Translations under genes and position numbers: made by a program
Shown here: positions 24,574-33,765 of the stretch, in pieces
Layout of the letters: each line of letters begins with the position of its first letter
How positions within the stretch are numbered: the stretch's first letter is position 1
The notes under the pieces: generated by a model
Databases searched by the model: none
What the model was told of the DNA's origin: nothing
What the model saw: only the letters and a program-made list of their open reading frames with translations
Assembly (NCBI GenBank): GCA_030428395.1
Contig: JAUIDW010000011.1
Location: forward strand, 1 to 41,902
Length of the DNA stretch: 41,902 nt
Reading direction: 5' to 3'
Source of the DNA: a bacterium
Lineage (GTDB): Bacteria > Planctomycetota > UBA1135 > GCA-002686595

Positions 24574-27258
24574 ATGGCCCCCAAGAGCTCGTTCACCGGC
24601 GTCCAGCGCCGCCGCACGACCCGCGGCGCCGTCGTGGTCGCCGACGCGCTCGCGCGGTTCTTCATCACGGCGGGCGGCATCGGGACGATCCTGGCCGTCA
24701 CCGGGGTCATGGTGTTCCTCGTCTGGGTCGCCGTCCCGCTGTTCCACGGCGCGGACGTCGAGGCCACCGCGAGCGTCGAGGCCGGCCCCGGCGCGGCGCC
24801 GCTGCACGTCGACGTGGACGAGTACGGCGTCCTCGGCTGGGCGCTGCACGGCGACGGGCGGGTGCGCTCGTTCCGCCTGGACGACGGCAGCACCCGCTCC
24901 GAGGTGAGCCTCGGGCTGGAGGCGGGCCCGACCTGCACCTCGTTCTCGCTGCTCGGCTCCGACGCGGTGGTCGGCACCGAGGACGGGCGCGTGCAGCTCC
25001 TCGACATCGGCTTCGCCACCCGCTTCCTCGAGCCCGCGGAACTGCCCGCCGAAGCGCGCGCGGCGCTCGACTCCGGGGCGGGCCCGGTGGACCTCGACGA
25101 CGGCGTCGTCGAGCTGACCCCCCAGGGCCAGTACCGCCAGCAGCGCCTCGTCGTCACGCCCGGACCGCTCGCCCGCGCCGGCGACGGGCCCGTGCGGCTC
25201 GTCAGCCACGTGCAGTCCCCGCGCGGCCCGCTGGTGGCGGCGCTCGTCGGCGACGGCGCCGAGGCGCGCCTCGTGTCGCTGCTGGCGCGCGGGGAAGAGG
25301 ACTTCATGACCGGCGAGACCGTGCTCGAGTTCCGCCGGGCCGAGCCCCTGCCGTTCGAGGCCCGCGAGGCCGGGGCGTCGTTCCTCGTGCTGAACGGCAC
25401 CGCCTCGGACGTGCTCGTGGCCTGGGCCGACGGGGCCTTCCAGCGCGTCCACCTCGCCGCCGGGGACGACGCGGCGTTCCTGGCCGAGCGCGGCCGGCTC
25501 GTGCCGCCCGGCGACCGCGTGACGGCGCTGACGCGCGTCCTGGGCGACAACACCATCGTGTGGGGGGACTCCGCGGGCCGCCTGCGGGGCAGCTTCCTCG
25601 TCCGCCTCGCCGACGGCGACTTCCCCGGCCTGCCCGGGGCCGTGCGCGAGCCCGAGGCCCGCTTCGGCCTGGCCCTCGCGAAGGAGCTGCCCAGCCGGGA
25701 GGGCGCCGCGGTCACCGCGCTCGCCGGCTCGCGGCGCAGCCGCCTGGTCGCCGCGGGCTTCGCGGACGGCCACCTGGAGCTCTTCAACGTCTCCAACGAG
25801 GGGCTGCTGGCCCGCCACGAGCTGCCCGGCGGCGACGCGGTCGAGGCGCTGGCGGTCGCGCCGAAGGAGGACGAGCTGCTGGTCCGCACGACCGCGGCGA
25901 CCCACGTGCTGGCCTTCGACCCGCGCCACGCCGAGGCGACGCCGGGGGCGCTGTTCACGCGCCAGTGGTACGAGGGCTACCCCGCGCCCGAGCACACCTG
26001 GCAGAGCTCGAGCGGCCACACGGGCTTCGAGCCCAAGCTGGGCCTGATCCCGCTGGTGGTCGGCACGCTCAAGGCGACCTTCTACTCGATGATCTTCGGG
26101 GCGCCGCTCGCGATCCTGGCGGCGATCTACTCGAGCGAGTTCCTCGCCCGCCGCGTGAAGGGCGTGGTCAAGCCCACCGTCGAGCTCATGGCCAGCCTGC
26201 CGAGCGTGGTGCTGGGCTTCCTCGCGGCGCTCGTGTTCGCGCCCTTCGTCGAGGAGATCGTCCCCGTCGCCCTGGCGGTGTTCGTCTGCATCCCGTTCGC
26301 CTTCTTCCTCTGCGCCCACCTGTGGCAGATCGTGCCGTCGCCCCTCCAGCTGCGCTGGGCGCGCTACCGGCTGCTGATCCTGCTCGTCCCGGTGCTCGTC
26401 GGCGCCGGCCTGGCGCAGGTCGTGGGCCCGCTGGTCGAGCGCACGCTCTTCGCGGGCGACCTGAAGGGCTGGTGCGCCTGGGGCCCCGAGCTGGCCGACG
26501 CGCGGCCCGAGCTCGCCGCCGCGACGGGCGGCTGGTTCGTGCTGCTGCTGCCCTTCGCCGGCGTCGCCGCCGCGGTCGGCGGGGCGCGCTGGATCGGCCC
26601 GCTGCTGCGCGCCCGCGCCGCCGCGGTGGGGCGGTCGACCCTGGCCGTCCTGGACCTCGGCCGCTTCCTGGCCGTGGTCGTCGGCGCGGTGGTCCTGTCC
26701 CTGGCGGCGGGCGCCGCCCTGGACGCGAGCGGCTTCGACCCCCGCGCGAGTCTGTTCGTGTGGGGCATCGACCTCTCGCCCGTCGGGACCTACGTGCAGC
26801 GCAACTCGCTGATCGTCGGCTTCGTGATGGGCTTCGCGGTCATCCCGATCATCTACACGATCGCCGACGACGCGCTGACGGCCGTGCCCGACCACCTGCG
26901 CTCGGCCTCCCTGGGCGCCGGCGCGACGCCGTGGCAGACGGCGACGCGCATCATCCTGCCGACGGCGATGAGCGGGATGTTCTCGGCGCTCATGGTCGGC
27001 CTGGGGCGCGCCGTGGGCGAGACCATGATCGTGCTCATGGCGACCGGCAACACGCCGATCCTCGACTTCAACGTGTTCAGCGGCTTCCGCACGCTCTCCG
27101 CGAACATCGCGGTCGAGCTGCCCGAGGCCGTCAAGGGCTCCACGCACTACCGCACGCTCTTCCTGGCGGCGCTCGTGCTCTTCGTGATGACCTTCGCCGT
27201 CAACACCGTGGCGGAGATCGTCCGGATGCGCTTCCGGCGCAGGGCGTACCAGCTGTGA
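24574..27258 (+). CDS. pstC: Phosphate ABC transporter permease PstC with large periplasmic beta-propeller-like insert
   Basis: Inner-membrane permease of the Pst importer, 894 residues against about 320 in E. coli. One membrane segment (about 30-57) is followed by some 400 residues of repeated beta-strand pattern ([52 protein letters not shown]). These resemble WD40-type blades and would lie in the periplasm. The permease proper (about 480-894) has [40 protein letters not shown] and the ATPase-contacting EAA loop [19 protein letters not shown] near 783. Enlarged PstC proteins are known in Pseudomonas and Vibrio. Its stop overlaps the pstA GTG. The gap after pstS (126 bp) holds two copies of GCGCGGGGC. 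Confidence 0.88.
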   Translation: MAPKSSFTGVQRRRTTRGAVVVADALARFFITAGGIGTILAVTGVMVFLVWVAVPLFHGADVEATASVEAGPGAAPLHVDVDEYGVLGWALHGDGRVRSFRLDDGSTRSEVSLGLEAGPTCTSFSLLGSDAVVGTEDGRVQLLDIGFATRFLEPAELPAEARAALDSGAGPVDLDDGVVELTPQGQYRQQRLVVTPGPLARAGDGPVRLVSHVQSPRGPLVAALVGDGAEARLVSLLARGEEDFMTGETVLEFRRAEPLPFEAREAGASFLVLNGTASDVLVAWADGAFQRVHLAAGDDAAFLAERGRLVPPGDRVTALTRVLGDNTIVWGDSAGRLRGSFLVRLADGDFPGLPGAVREPEARFGLALAKELPSREGAAVTALAGSRRSRLVAAGFADGHLELFNVSNEGLLARHELPGGDAVEALAVAPKEDELLVRTTAATHVLAFDPRHAEATPGALFTRQWYEGYPAPEHTWQSSSGHTGFEPKLGLIPLVVGTLKATFYSMIFGAPLAILAAIYSSEFLARRVKGVVKPTVELMASLPSVVLGFLAALVFAPFVEEIVPVALAVFVCIPFAFFLCAHLWQIVPSPLQLRWARYRLLILLVPVLVGAGLAQVVGPLVERTLFAGDLKGWCAWGPELADARPELAAATGGWFVLLLPFAGVAAAVGGARWIGPLLRARAAAVGRSTLAVLDLGRFLAVVVGAVVLSLAAGAALDASGFDPRASLFVWGIDLSPVGTYVQRNSLIVGFVMGFAVIPIIYTIADDALTAVPDHLRSASLGAGATPWQTATRIILPTAMSGMFSALMVGLGRAVGETMIVLMATGNTPILDFNVFSGFRTLSANIAVELPEAVKGSTHYRTLFLAALVLFVMTFAVNTVAEIVRMRFRRRAYQL

Positions 27259-29279
27259 GCGACCCGGCCGTGCTCGACCCCTCCCGCGCGCAGGCCGGCT
27301 CCGCGGCGCGCCCGGCGCGGCCGCGGCGCGCGCGGACCGGCACGTCGCTGTTCGCCCAGGGCGAGCCCATGATCTGGATGACCGGCGGCTCCCTGCTGCT
27401 GTGCGTCCTGATGATCGTGGCGCTGCTCGGCTTCGTGCTGTACGCGGGGCTCGCGACGTTCTGGCCGGGCGAGGTCGTGCGCGTGACCACCGCGGACGGC
27501 CGCGTGTACATGGGCGAGCGCGTGGCGGACGAGACCTACCGGCCGGGACCCGAGGTCGTGGCGGCGGTCGAGGACGTCCACCGCGACGCCTTCGAGCGCG
27601 AGCTGGCCGAGGGGGACGGGCTCGCGCGGCGCATCGAGCTGCGCACCGGCAACTACCGCATCACGCAGACGCACTTCCAGTGGATCGACGCCCACGAGAT
27701 CACCGGGGAGGAGGCGCCCGAGTGGGCGCTGGTGCTCGAGCGGCTCGAGTGGGGGCGCTTCTACGGCATCCCGCGGGGCTTCGCGGTGGTCGAGTGGGTG
27801 CCCCGCGACACGCTGCCGCCCGCCGCGACCCCGGCGGAGGTGCGCGACGCCGCGCTGGAGCGGCTCGAGCAGCTGCGCCCCGCCCACGGCGGCGAGCCGC
27901 GCCTGCTGGCGGAGGCCTGGGTCGACGGGAGCGAGCAGGAGGTGCTGCTGCCGGCCGACCGCGTCGACGAGGCCACGCGCATCCTCGGCGTGGCGGAGGA
28001 GATCGAGGGCGAGCAGGTCGCCTGGGACCTCTTCAACCGCTTCCACGGGGACGTGCGCGCGCGCTGGCGCGAGCGCCGCGGCCTGGAGAAGCACGACACC
28101 GGTCGCGTGAACGCCGAGCAGGAGCGCGCGCGCCTCGCGGTGCGCGGCGCCGAGCTGCGCCTGGCCGACGCGCGCGAGGCCCACGGGCCCGACTCCGCGG
28201 AGGTCGCCGCGGCGCTCCGCGACGTGGAGGCGGCCCGCGCCGCCCACGAGGAGCGCCTGCCGGAGTTCGAGCAGCGCTTCGCGCGCATCCGCGGCGAGAT
28301 CGACGCGATCAACCGCGAGAACCGGCGCTACCGCCTGTGGATGACCACCGCGGGCGAGGGGACGATGCCGCCGGTCGAGCGGCTGGTGCCCCTCGACGAG
28401 ATCGTGCGCGCCTACCCCGCGAACCGCATGTCGTTCGCCGACGAGCTGGGGCTCTACCTGTCGCGCTGGTGGGAGTACCTCTCGGACTGGCCGCGCGAGG
28501 CGAACAGCGAGGGCGGCGTGCGCCCGGCGATCTTCGGCACGGTCGCGATGACCCTCATCATGGCGCTCGCCGTCGTCCCCTTCGGCGTGCTGGCGGCGCT
28601 CTACCTGCGCGAGTACGCGAAGGGCGGCGCGATCGTCAGCGCCGTCCGGATCGCCGTGAACAACCTGGCCGGGGTCCCCAGCATCGTGTTCGGCGTCTTC
28701 GGCCTCGGGTTCTTCTGCTACGCCATCGGCGCGTCCCTCGACGAGGTCCTGTTCCGCGAGCGGCTGCCCAACCCCACCTACGGCAAGGGCGGGCTGATGT
28801 GGGCCGCGCTGACGCTGGCGCTGCTGACGCTGCCCGTGGTGATCGTGGCGACGGAGGAGGCGCTGTCGGCGGTCCCCAACTCGATGCGCGAGGGCTCCTA
28901 CGCCTGCGGGGCGAGCAAGTGGCAGACGATCCGCCGGATCGTGCTGCCGCGCGCCATGCCCGGCATCATGACGGGTACGATCCTGGCCATGGCGCGGGGG
29001 GCCGGCGAGGTGGCCCCGCTCATGCTCGTGGGCGCCGTGAAGCTCGCTCCCGAGCTGCCGGTGGACGGGACCTTCCCGTTCGTCCACCCCGAGCGCAGCT
29101 TCATGCACCTCGGCTTCCACATCTACGACGTGGGCTTCCAGAGCCAGAACTCCGAGGCCGCCAAGCCCATGGTCTTCACCACCACCCTGCTCCTGATCGC
29201 GATCATCGCCCTGCTGAACGTCGCCGCCATCTGGATGCGCCGGCGCCTGGGGCGCAGGTTCGTCGCCAGCCAGGTCTGA
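27255..29279 (+). CDS. pstA: Phosphate ABC transporter permease PstA with large extracytoplasmic insert
   Basis: Partner permease of PstC, 674 residues against about 296 in E. coli. A Pro/Arg/Ala-rich cytoplasmic leader precedes membrane segment 1 (about 39-70). Some 350 residues follow that would face the periplasm, ending in a strong coiled coil (about 282-355, rich in Ala/Glu/Arg heptads). The permease domain starts near 427: [43 protein letters not shown] and the EAA loop [19 protein letters not shown] near 552. GTG 27255 overlaps the pstC stop. Both permeases carry an insert after TM1, so the inserts probably meet each other in the periplasm; this is inference. Confidence 0.9.
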   Translation: MSDPAVLDPSRAQAGSAARPARPRRARTGTSLFAQGEPMIWMTGGSLLLCVLMIVALLGFVLYAGLATFWPGEVVRVTTADGRVYMGERVADETYRPGPEVVAAVEDVHRDAFERELAEGDGLARRIELRTGNYRITQTHFQWIDAHEITGEEAPEWALVLERLEWGRFYGIPRGFAVVEWVPRDTLPPAATPAEVRDAALERLEQLRPAHGGEPRLLAEAWVDGSEQEVLLPADRVDEATRILGVAEEIEGEQVAWDLFNRFHGDVRARWRERRGLEKHDTGRVNAEQERARLAVRGAELRLADAREAHGPDSAEVAAALRDVEAARAAHEERLPEFEQRFARIRGEIDAINRENRRYRLWMTTAGEGTMPPVERLVPLDEIVRAYPANRMSFADELGLYLSRWWEYLSDWPREANSEGGVRPAIFGTVAMTLIMALAVVPFGVLAALYLREYAKGGAIVSAVRIAVNNLAGVPSIVFGVFGLGFFCYAIGASLDEVLFRERLPNPTYGKGGLMWAALTLALLTLPVVIVATEEALSAVPNSMREGSYACGASKWQTIRRIVLPRAMPGIMTGTILAMARGAGEVAPLMLVGAVKLAPELPVDGTFPFVHPERSFMHLGFHIYDVGFQSQNSEAAKPMVFTTTLLLIAIIALLNVAAIWMRRRLGRRFVASQV

Positions 29280-29284
29280 CCCGC

Positions 29285-30256
29285 ATGGAAGAGGACGTGA
29301 AGGAACCGCCGCGGGCGGACGCCGGTCCGCCCCCTCCCCGGCACGGGGACGAGCTCGTCCCCGCGCCGCGCGCCTCCGGACGCCCCGGAATGCCCACCCG
29401 ACACCCCGTGGAAGAATCCAAGCAGCCCGAGCGCAGCCGCCTCGACGCCATCGTCGCCGGGGAGATCATCCCGTCGGAGACGCACCCCGAGCTCGCGCGC
29501 GAGGAGGCGATCCTCGAGATCGAGCACTTCGACCTCTGGTACGGCCAGAGCCAGGCGCTGTTCGACGTCGACATGCGCATCCCCACGGGCAAGGTCACCG
29601 CGATGATCGGCCCCTCCGGATGCGGCAAGAGCACGATGCTGCGCTCGGTGAACCGCATCAACGACCTGATCGACAGCGTGCGCATCGAGGGGAACATCCG
29701 CCTGCGCGGCGAGGAGATCTACGGGCGCGGCGTCGACGTCATCGAGCTGCGCAAGCGCATGGGCATGGTCTTCCAGAAGCCCAACCCGTTCCCGATGTCG
29801 ATCTTCGAGAACGTCGTCTACCCCCTGCGGATCGACGGCGAGAACAGCAAGAGCGTGCTCGAGGAGGTGTGCGAGCGCTCCCTGCGCGGCGCCGCCCTGT
29901 GGGACGAGGCCAAGGACCGCCTGCACGAGAACGCCCTGGGCCTCTCCGGCGGGCAGCAGCAGCGCCTGTGCATCGCGCGGGCCATCGCGGCGGAGCCGGA
30001 GGTGCTGCTGATGGACGAGCCCTGCTCGGCGCTCGACCCCATCGCGACCGGCAAGATCGAGGACCTGATCTACGAGCTGAAGGGCTCGTACACGATCCTG
30101 ATCGTCACGCACAACATGCAGCAGGCCGCCCGGACCAGCGACTTCACGGCGTTCATGTACCTCGGTCAGCTGATCGAGTACGGACCCACGCGGAAGATCT
30201 TCGAGCGGCCGCTGCTGAAGGACACCGAGGACTACGTCACCGGTAGATTCGGCTGA
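29285..30256 (+). CDS. pstB: Phosphate import ATP-binding protein PstB
   Basis: Cytoplasmic ATPase of the Pst importer. Walker [10 protein letters not shown] is near 109-117, the Q-loop is in [16 protein letters not shown], the ABC signature is [16 protein letters not shown], and Walker B is [13 protein letters not shown]. The PNPFPMSI and [17 protein letters not shown] stretches are specific for PstB. Length is 323 residues, with about 70 extra at the N-terminus (Pro/Arg-rich, then a helical segment). An internal ATG at 29391 would remove about half of this extension. The gap to pstA is 5 bp. A hairpin follows the stop. Confidence 0.94.
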   Translation: MEEDVKEPPRADAGPPPPRHGDELVPAPRASGRPGMPTRHPVEESKQPERSRLDAIVAGEIIPSETHPELAREEAILEIEHFDLWYGQSQALFDVDMRIPTGKVTAMIGPSGCGKSTMLRSVNRINDLIDSVRIEGNIRLRGEEIYGRGVDVIELRKRMGMVFQKPNPFPMSIFENVVYPLRIDGENSKSVLEEVCERSLRGAALWDEAKDRLHENALGLSGGQQQRLCIARAIAAEPEVLLMDEPCSALDPIATGKIEDLIYELKGSYTILIVTHNMQQAARTSDFTAFMYLGQLIEYGPTRKIFERPLLKDTEDYVTGRFG

Positions 30257-30262
30257 GCGGGT

Positions 30263-30287
30263 GCCGCCGCTGGCCCCGCCCGGCGGC
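30263..30287 (+). terminator. Possible hairpin after pstB
   Basis: GCCGCCG (30263-30269) pairs with CGGCGGC (30281-30287) around an 11-nt loop, 6 nt after the pstB stop. No T-run follows, so termination is uncertain, but the hairpin lies just before a TAGCCT -10. Confidence 0.3.
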
Positions 30288-30294
30288 CATCTGC

Positions 30295-30300
30295 TAGCCT
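30295..30300 (+). promoter_or_regulatory. -10 element for phoU
   Basis: TAGCCT lies about 54 nt before the phoU ATG and is identical to the pstS -10. No clear -35. phoU may be transcribed on its own as well as from pstS. Confidence 0.4.
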
Positions 30301-30354
30301 CACCGCGCCGGTCCGGGATGCGGCCACCGCAGCGGCCGGCCAAGGGGAGCGAAC

Positions 30355-31032
30355 ATGTCCCTCCACATGCAGAAGCAGCTGCGCCACGTGCGCGAGCTCG
30401 TCCTCGATCTCTCGGCCGACGTCGAGCGCGCCGTGCGTCGGTCCATCCAGGCGGCGCTCGCCCGCGACGTCGACGTGGCGCGGAAGGTCATCGACGAGGA
30501 CCACGGCATCGACGACAAGGAAGTGGCGCTCGAGGAGGAGGTGCTGCACATCCTCGCGCTCGAGCAACCCGTCGCGATGGACCTGCGGTACCTCGTGGCC
30601 GTGCTCAAGGTGAACAACGACCTGGAGCGCATCGCCGACATGGCGGTCAACGTCTCCGAACAGGCGCTGCTGCTCGCGCAGAAGCCGCCCATCGACATGG
30701 CCCCGTTCATCCGCGAGATGGCCGTGCAGGTCGAGGGCATGCTGCGCGAGGCGCTGGAGTCGATGCTCGAGGTGGACGCCGACAAGGCGAGCGCGGTGCG
30801 CTCCATGGACCACCGCGTCGACGCGCACTACCTGCGCGTGATCGACCACGTCGAGACGGCGCTGCGGTCCGAGCCCGAGCGCAGCTCGCAGCTGCTCCAC
30901 ATGCTGGCCATCTCGCGCAACCTGGAGCGCATCGCGGACCTGGCGACCAACATCGCCGAGGACGTGATCTACATGGCCCGGGGCGAGATCCTGCGGCACC
31001 GCGCCACCAGCCCGCGCGACCGGGCCGAGTAG
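30355..31032 (+). CDS. phoU: Phosphate signalling regulator PhoU
   Basis: Connects the Pst transporter to the PhoR kinase and represses the Pho response when phosphate is plentiful. The 225-residue all-helical protein has the two PhoU repeats with their metal-binding motif: LKVNNDLERIADMAVNVSE in the first and AISRNLERIADLATNIAEDVIY in the second. It starts at ATG 30355 with AAGGGGAG a few bases upstream. It follows pstB in the usual order and ends before the first porin. A TAGCCT -10 in the gap suggests its own promoter. Confidence 0.94.
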   Translation: MSLHMQKQLRHVRELVLDLSADVERAVRRSIQAALARDVDVARKVIDEDHGIDDKEVALEEEVLHILALEQPVAMDLRYLVAVLKVNNDLERIADMAVNVSEQALLLAQKPPIDMAPFIREMAVQVEGMLREALESMLEVDADKASAVRSMDHRVDAHYLRVIDHVETALRSEPERSSQLLHMLAISRNLERIADLATNIAEDVIYMARGEILRHRATSPRDRAE

Positions 31033-31065
31033 CGCCCGCCCGGGCCCCGCCCAGCCGCCCGGGGC

Positions 31066-31094
31066 GTGACATGCGCCGGGGCAGCCCCTAGATT
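31066..31094 (+). promoter_or_regulatory. Promoter of the first OprP-type porin
   Basis: GTGACA (31066-31071) and TAGATT (31089-31094) are 17 bp apart, a good sigma70-type pair. The GTG inside the -35 therefore cannot be the porin start, which supports ATG 31123. Confidence 0.6.
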
Positions 31095-31122
31095 CTCGGC
31101 CTCCCACCCTGCCGAGGTCGCC

Positions 31123-32442
31123 ATGCCGCTCGCCGCCAGCCTGCCCGCGCTGCTCCCGCTCCTGCTCTCCGTCCCCGCGATCCCGACCTCGTCCGGGGTG
31201 CCCGGCCGAGCCCTCGAGCGCGAGGGGAACCTCGCGCTGGACGCCCCGGCCGCGCTGCCGGAAGACGGACCGACGACCGCGTCCGACGCGGGCGACAGCG
31301 AGTTCCGCGCGTACTGGAAGAACGGCCTGCGGCTCGAGACGCGCGACAAGCGGGTGAAGCTCACCTTCGGCGGCCGCTTCCACAACGACTGGACCTGGCA
31401 GCGGGCCGACGACGGACCCGGCGAGATCGGGAGCGTGGACGAGTTCGAGGACGGCGTCCAGTTCCGCCGCGCGCGGATCGAGATGGGCGGGCAGTTCGAC
31501 GGGTGGATCGACTGGTACGCCGCCTACGACTTCGCCGACGCGGGGATCGCGGAGTTCCGCGACGCGTACCTGGCGTACCGCCGCCCCGGGTACCGCATCC
31601 GCCTCGGCCAGTTCAAGCAGCCCTTCAGCCTGGAGTGGCAGACCAGCAGCAACGCGATCACGTTCATGGAGCGCGGCTTCCTGAACCAGACCATCGTCCG
31701 CCGCGGCACGGGGGTCATGGTCCACAGCGACGGCAGCAACGAGCGCATGACGTGGGGCATCGGCTGGTTCCGGGAGGGCGACGACCAGAGCCTCGACGAG
31801 TCGGCCGGCGAGTACACGTTCACGGGGCGGGTGACCGGCGCCCCGCACCTGACGAACGGGGGCGAGAGCGTCGTGCACCTCGGCGGCGGCGCCAGCTTCC
31901 GGGGCCAGGACGAGGCGGCGATCCGGCTGCAGTTCGAGCAAGGGCTCGCGGACCCGTCGATCGACACGGGGGCGACGCCCCTGATGGTCGAGGACGGCCT
32001 CCTGCTGGGGCTGGAGGCGGCCTGGAAGGACGGCCCGCTGTCGGCCCAGGCCGAGGTGATCACGCAGCGCTTCCGCGCCGACACCGGACGCGACCCCGAG
32101 GAGATCGCCTGGTACGCCTTCCTGAGCTGGTTCGTGACTCCCGGGGACGAGCGCACCTACGACACCTCCTGGGGACGCTTCGGCAAGGTGGCGCCGGCCC
32201 GTCCGCTCGGCCAGGACGGCGGGCGCGGCGCGGTCGAGCTCGCGCTGCGCGTCTCGTCGGTGTCCTTCGAGAACGTGGCGACGCTCCCGCAGAGCAGCGA
32301 CGCGCTCCACGCCGTGACGCTGGGCGTCAACTGGTACCAGACGTACAACGCGCGCCTGATGTTCAACTACGTCGTCGGCGAGCAGGACGAGCTGCGCGGG
32401 CTGTACCAGGCGCTGGGCGTGCGCCTGCAGCTGTTCTTCTAA
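31123..32442 (+). CDS. OprO/OprP-type phosphate-selective outer-membrane porin (first copy)
   Basis: Predicted outer-membrane beta-barrel for uptake of phosphate or polyphosphate. The 439 residues start with a signal peptide (hydrophobic LPALLPLLLSVPAIP). After a linker come the features of the OprO/OprP family: KLTFGGRFHNDWTW, FRRARIEMGGQFDGWIDWYAAYDFADAG and RIRLGQFKQPFSLEWQTSSN. The barrel closes with LGVNWYQTYNARLMFNYVVGEQDE and a C-terminal aromatic LQLFF. ATG 31123 is chosen, with a GAGG about 6 nt upstream and the promoter just before it. The location between phoU and phoRB supports a phosphate substrate, but binding lysines cannot be judged from the primary sequence alone. Confidence 0.85.
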   Translation: MPLAASLPALLPLLLSVPAIPTSSGVPGRALEREGNLALDAPAALPEDGPTTASDAGDSEFRAYWKNGLRLETRDKRVKLTFGGRFHNDWTWQRADDGPGEIGSVDEFEDGVQFRRARIEMGGQFDGWIDWYAAYDFADAGIAEFRDAYLAYRRPGYRIRLGQFKQPFSLEWQTSSNAITFMERGFLNQTIVRRGTGVMVHSDGSNERMTWGIGWFREGDDQSLDESAGEYTFTGRVTGAPHLTNGGESVVHLGGGASFRGQDEAAIRLQFEQGLADPSIDTGATPLMVEDGLLLGLEAAWKDGPLSAQAEVITQRFRADTGRDPEEIAWYAFLSWFVTPGDERTYDTSWGRFGKVAPARPLGQDGGRGAVELALRVSSVSFENVATLPQSSDALHAVTLGVNWYQTYNARLMFNYVVGEQDELRGLYQALGVRLQLFF

Positions 32443-32496
32443 CGGCCGTTTTTCGCCTCCCGGCGCGCGCCCCGAGCGGGGAGACTGGGCGCCGCC

Positions 32497-33762
32497 ATGG
32501 CCCCCCCGCCGGTTCTCCTCCCGCTCGTCTGCGCGGCAGCCCTGGCGGGTGAGGCGGGCCGCGACGCGCCCTGGCTCGGGCTCGACCGCGCGCTCGAGGA
32601 GGAGCCGGAGCGCTCCCTGGAGCCCTCCGGCAGCGAGATCCGGATGACCTGGAACGACCGCCTGCGGTTCGAGACGGTCGACAAGCGGGCGCGCCTCGAG
32701 GTCATGGCGCGCGTGCACGTGGACGCCACCGCCCAGCGGGCGTCCGGCGACCTCGGGCGGCTGGCCGTGTGGGACGAGGACGTCGCCTTCCGGCGCGCGA
32801 GCTTCGGGTTCCAGGGACGCTTCGGCGACGAGCTGGGCTACCGGCTGCGCTTCGACTTCGCGCGCAACACCGCGCGGCTGCTGGACGCCTACGTCGACTG
32901 GCGGAACCTGCCCTTCGGGCGCCTGCGCATCGGGCAGTTCCGCGAGCCCTTCGGCCTCGAGAACCACACCGCCGGCGACTTCCTGACCTTCGCGGAGCGC
33001 AGCGTCGTCAACCGCCTCGAGCCACGGCGCGCGACCGGCGCGATGATCTTCGGCCAGTACGCCGGCGACCGCGGGACGTGGTGGCTGTCGCTGACGCGCG
33101 ACTCCGACGACCTCGGGCGCGCGACCGGCGACGGCCCCGCCACGGTGTCCGCGCGGCTGTCCGGGCTCGTGCGCGACGAGGACGACGGCCGCGACTTGAT
33201 CCACCTGGGGACCTCCGCGCGCCTCTTCCACCCCGTCGGCGACCAGTTCGACGTGACCCTGCGGCCCGAGTCGTTCCTGGCGCCGACCCTGCTGGACACC
33301 GGCAACATCGACCTCGACCGGGCGCTCTCGTACGACGCGCAGTTCGCCTGGGTGCGCGGGCCGTTCTCGGTGCAGTCCGAGTGGACGCGCAGCGACGGCC
33401 GGGACGACGCGGGCGGGCGGCCGACGCTGGTCGGCGGCTACGCGTTCGTGTCGTGGTTCCCGACCGGCGAGAGCCGCGCCTACCGCCGCAACCGCGGCTC
33501 GTTCGGGCGCCTGAACCCCGACCGTCCCCTGGGGCGCGGCGGCGGACTCGGGGCGTTCGAGCTGGCCGCGCGCTACTCCTACGCGCGCCTCGACGACGTC
33601 CCGAACGCGATGGACGAGGACGCGCTGCGCTCGGTGACCCTCGGGCTGAACTGGTACCAGACCGCGAACACGCGCCTGATCTTCAACTACATCACGGGCG
33701 AGCGCGAGGAGCTCGACGGGCGCTTCCAGATCGTCCTGGTGCGCCTGCAGGTCTCGATCTGA
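32497..33762 (+). CDS. OprO/OprP-type outer-membrane porin (second copy)
   Basis: A diverged paralogue of the preceding porin, 421 residues, with a short signal peptide (VLLPLVCAAALAGEA). Matching landmarks are LEVMARVHVDATAQ, FRRASFGFQGRFGDELGYRLRFDF, RLRIGQFREPFGLENHT, VSWFPTGESRAYRRNRGSFGRLNPDRPLG and TLGLNWYQTANTRLIFNYITGEREEL. The C-terminus, LQVSI, is not aromatic, which is atypical for a BAM substrate. It is on the same strand as the first copy, 54 bp downstream, and its stop is only 3 bp from that of the convergent phoR. Two copies may differ in selectivity (phosphate against polyphosphate, by analogy with OprP/OprO of Pseudomonas). Confidence 0.82.
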   Translation: MAPPPVLLPLVCAAALAGEAGRDAPWLGLDRALEEEPERSLEPSGSEIRMTWNDRLRFETVDKRARLEVMARVHVDATAQRASGDLGRLAVWDEDVAFRRASFGFQGRFGDELGYRLRFDFARNTARLLDAYVDWRNLPFGRLRIGQFREPFGLENHTAGDFLTFAERSVVNRLEPRRATGAMIFGQYAGDRGTWWLSLTRDSDDLGRATGDGPATVSARLSGLVRDEDDGRDLIHLGTSARLFHPVGDQFDVTLRPESFLAPTLLDTGNIDLDRALSYDAQFAWVRGPFSVQSEWTRSDGRDDAGGRPTLVGGYAFVSWFPTGESRAYRRNRGSFGRLNPDRPLGRGGGLGAFELAARYSYARLDDVPNAMDEDALRSVTLGLNWYQTANTRLIFNYITGEREELDGRFQIVLVRLQVSI

Positions 33763-33765
33763 GCC

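Noticed and set aside
32443-32456. Intrinsic terminator after the first porin (AACGGCCGTT followed by Ts)
   Set aside because: The palindrome is too short to leave a loop and a stable stem, so I do not call it.
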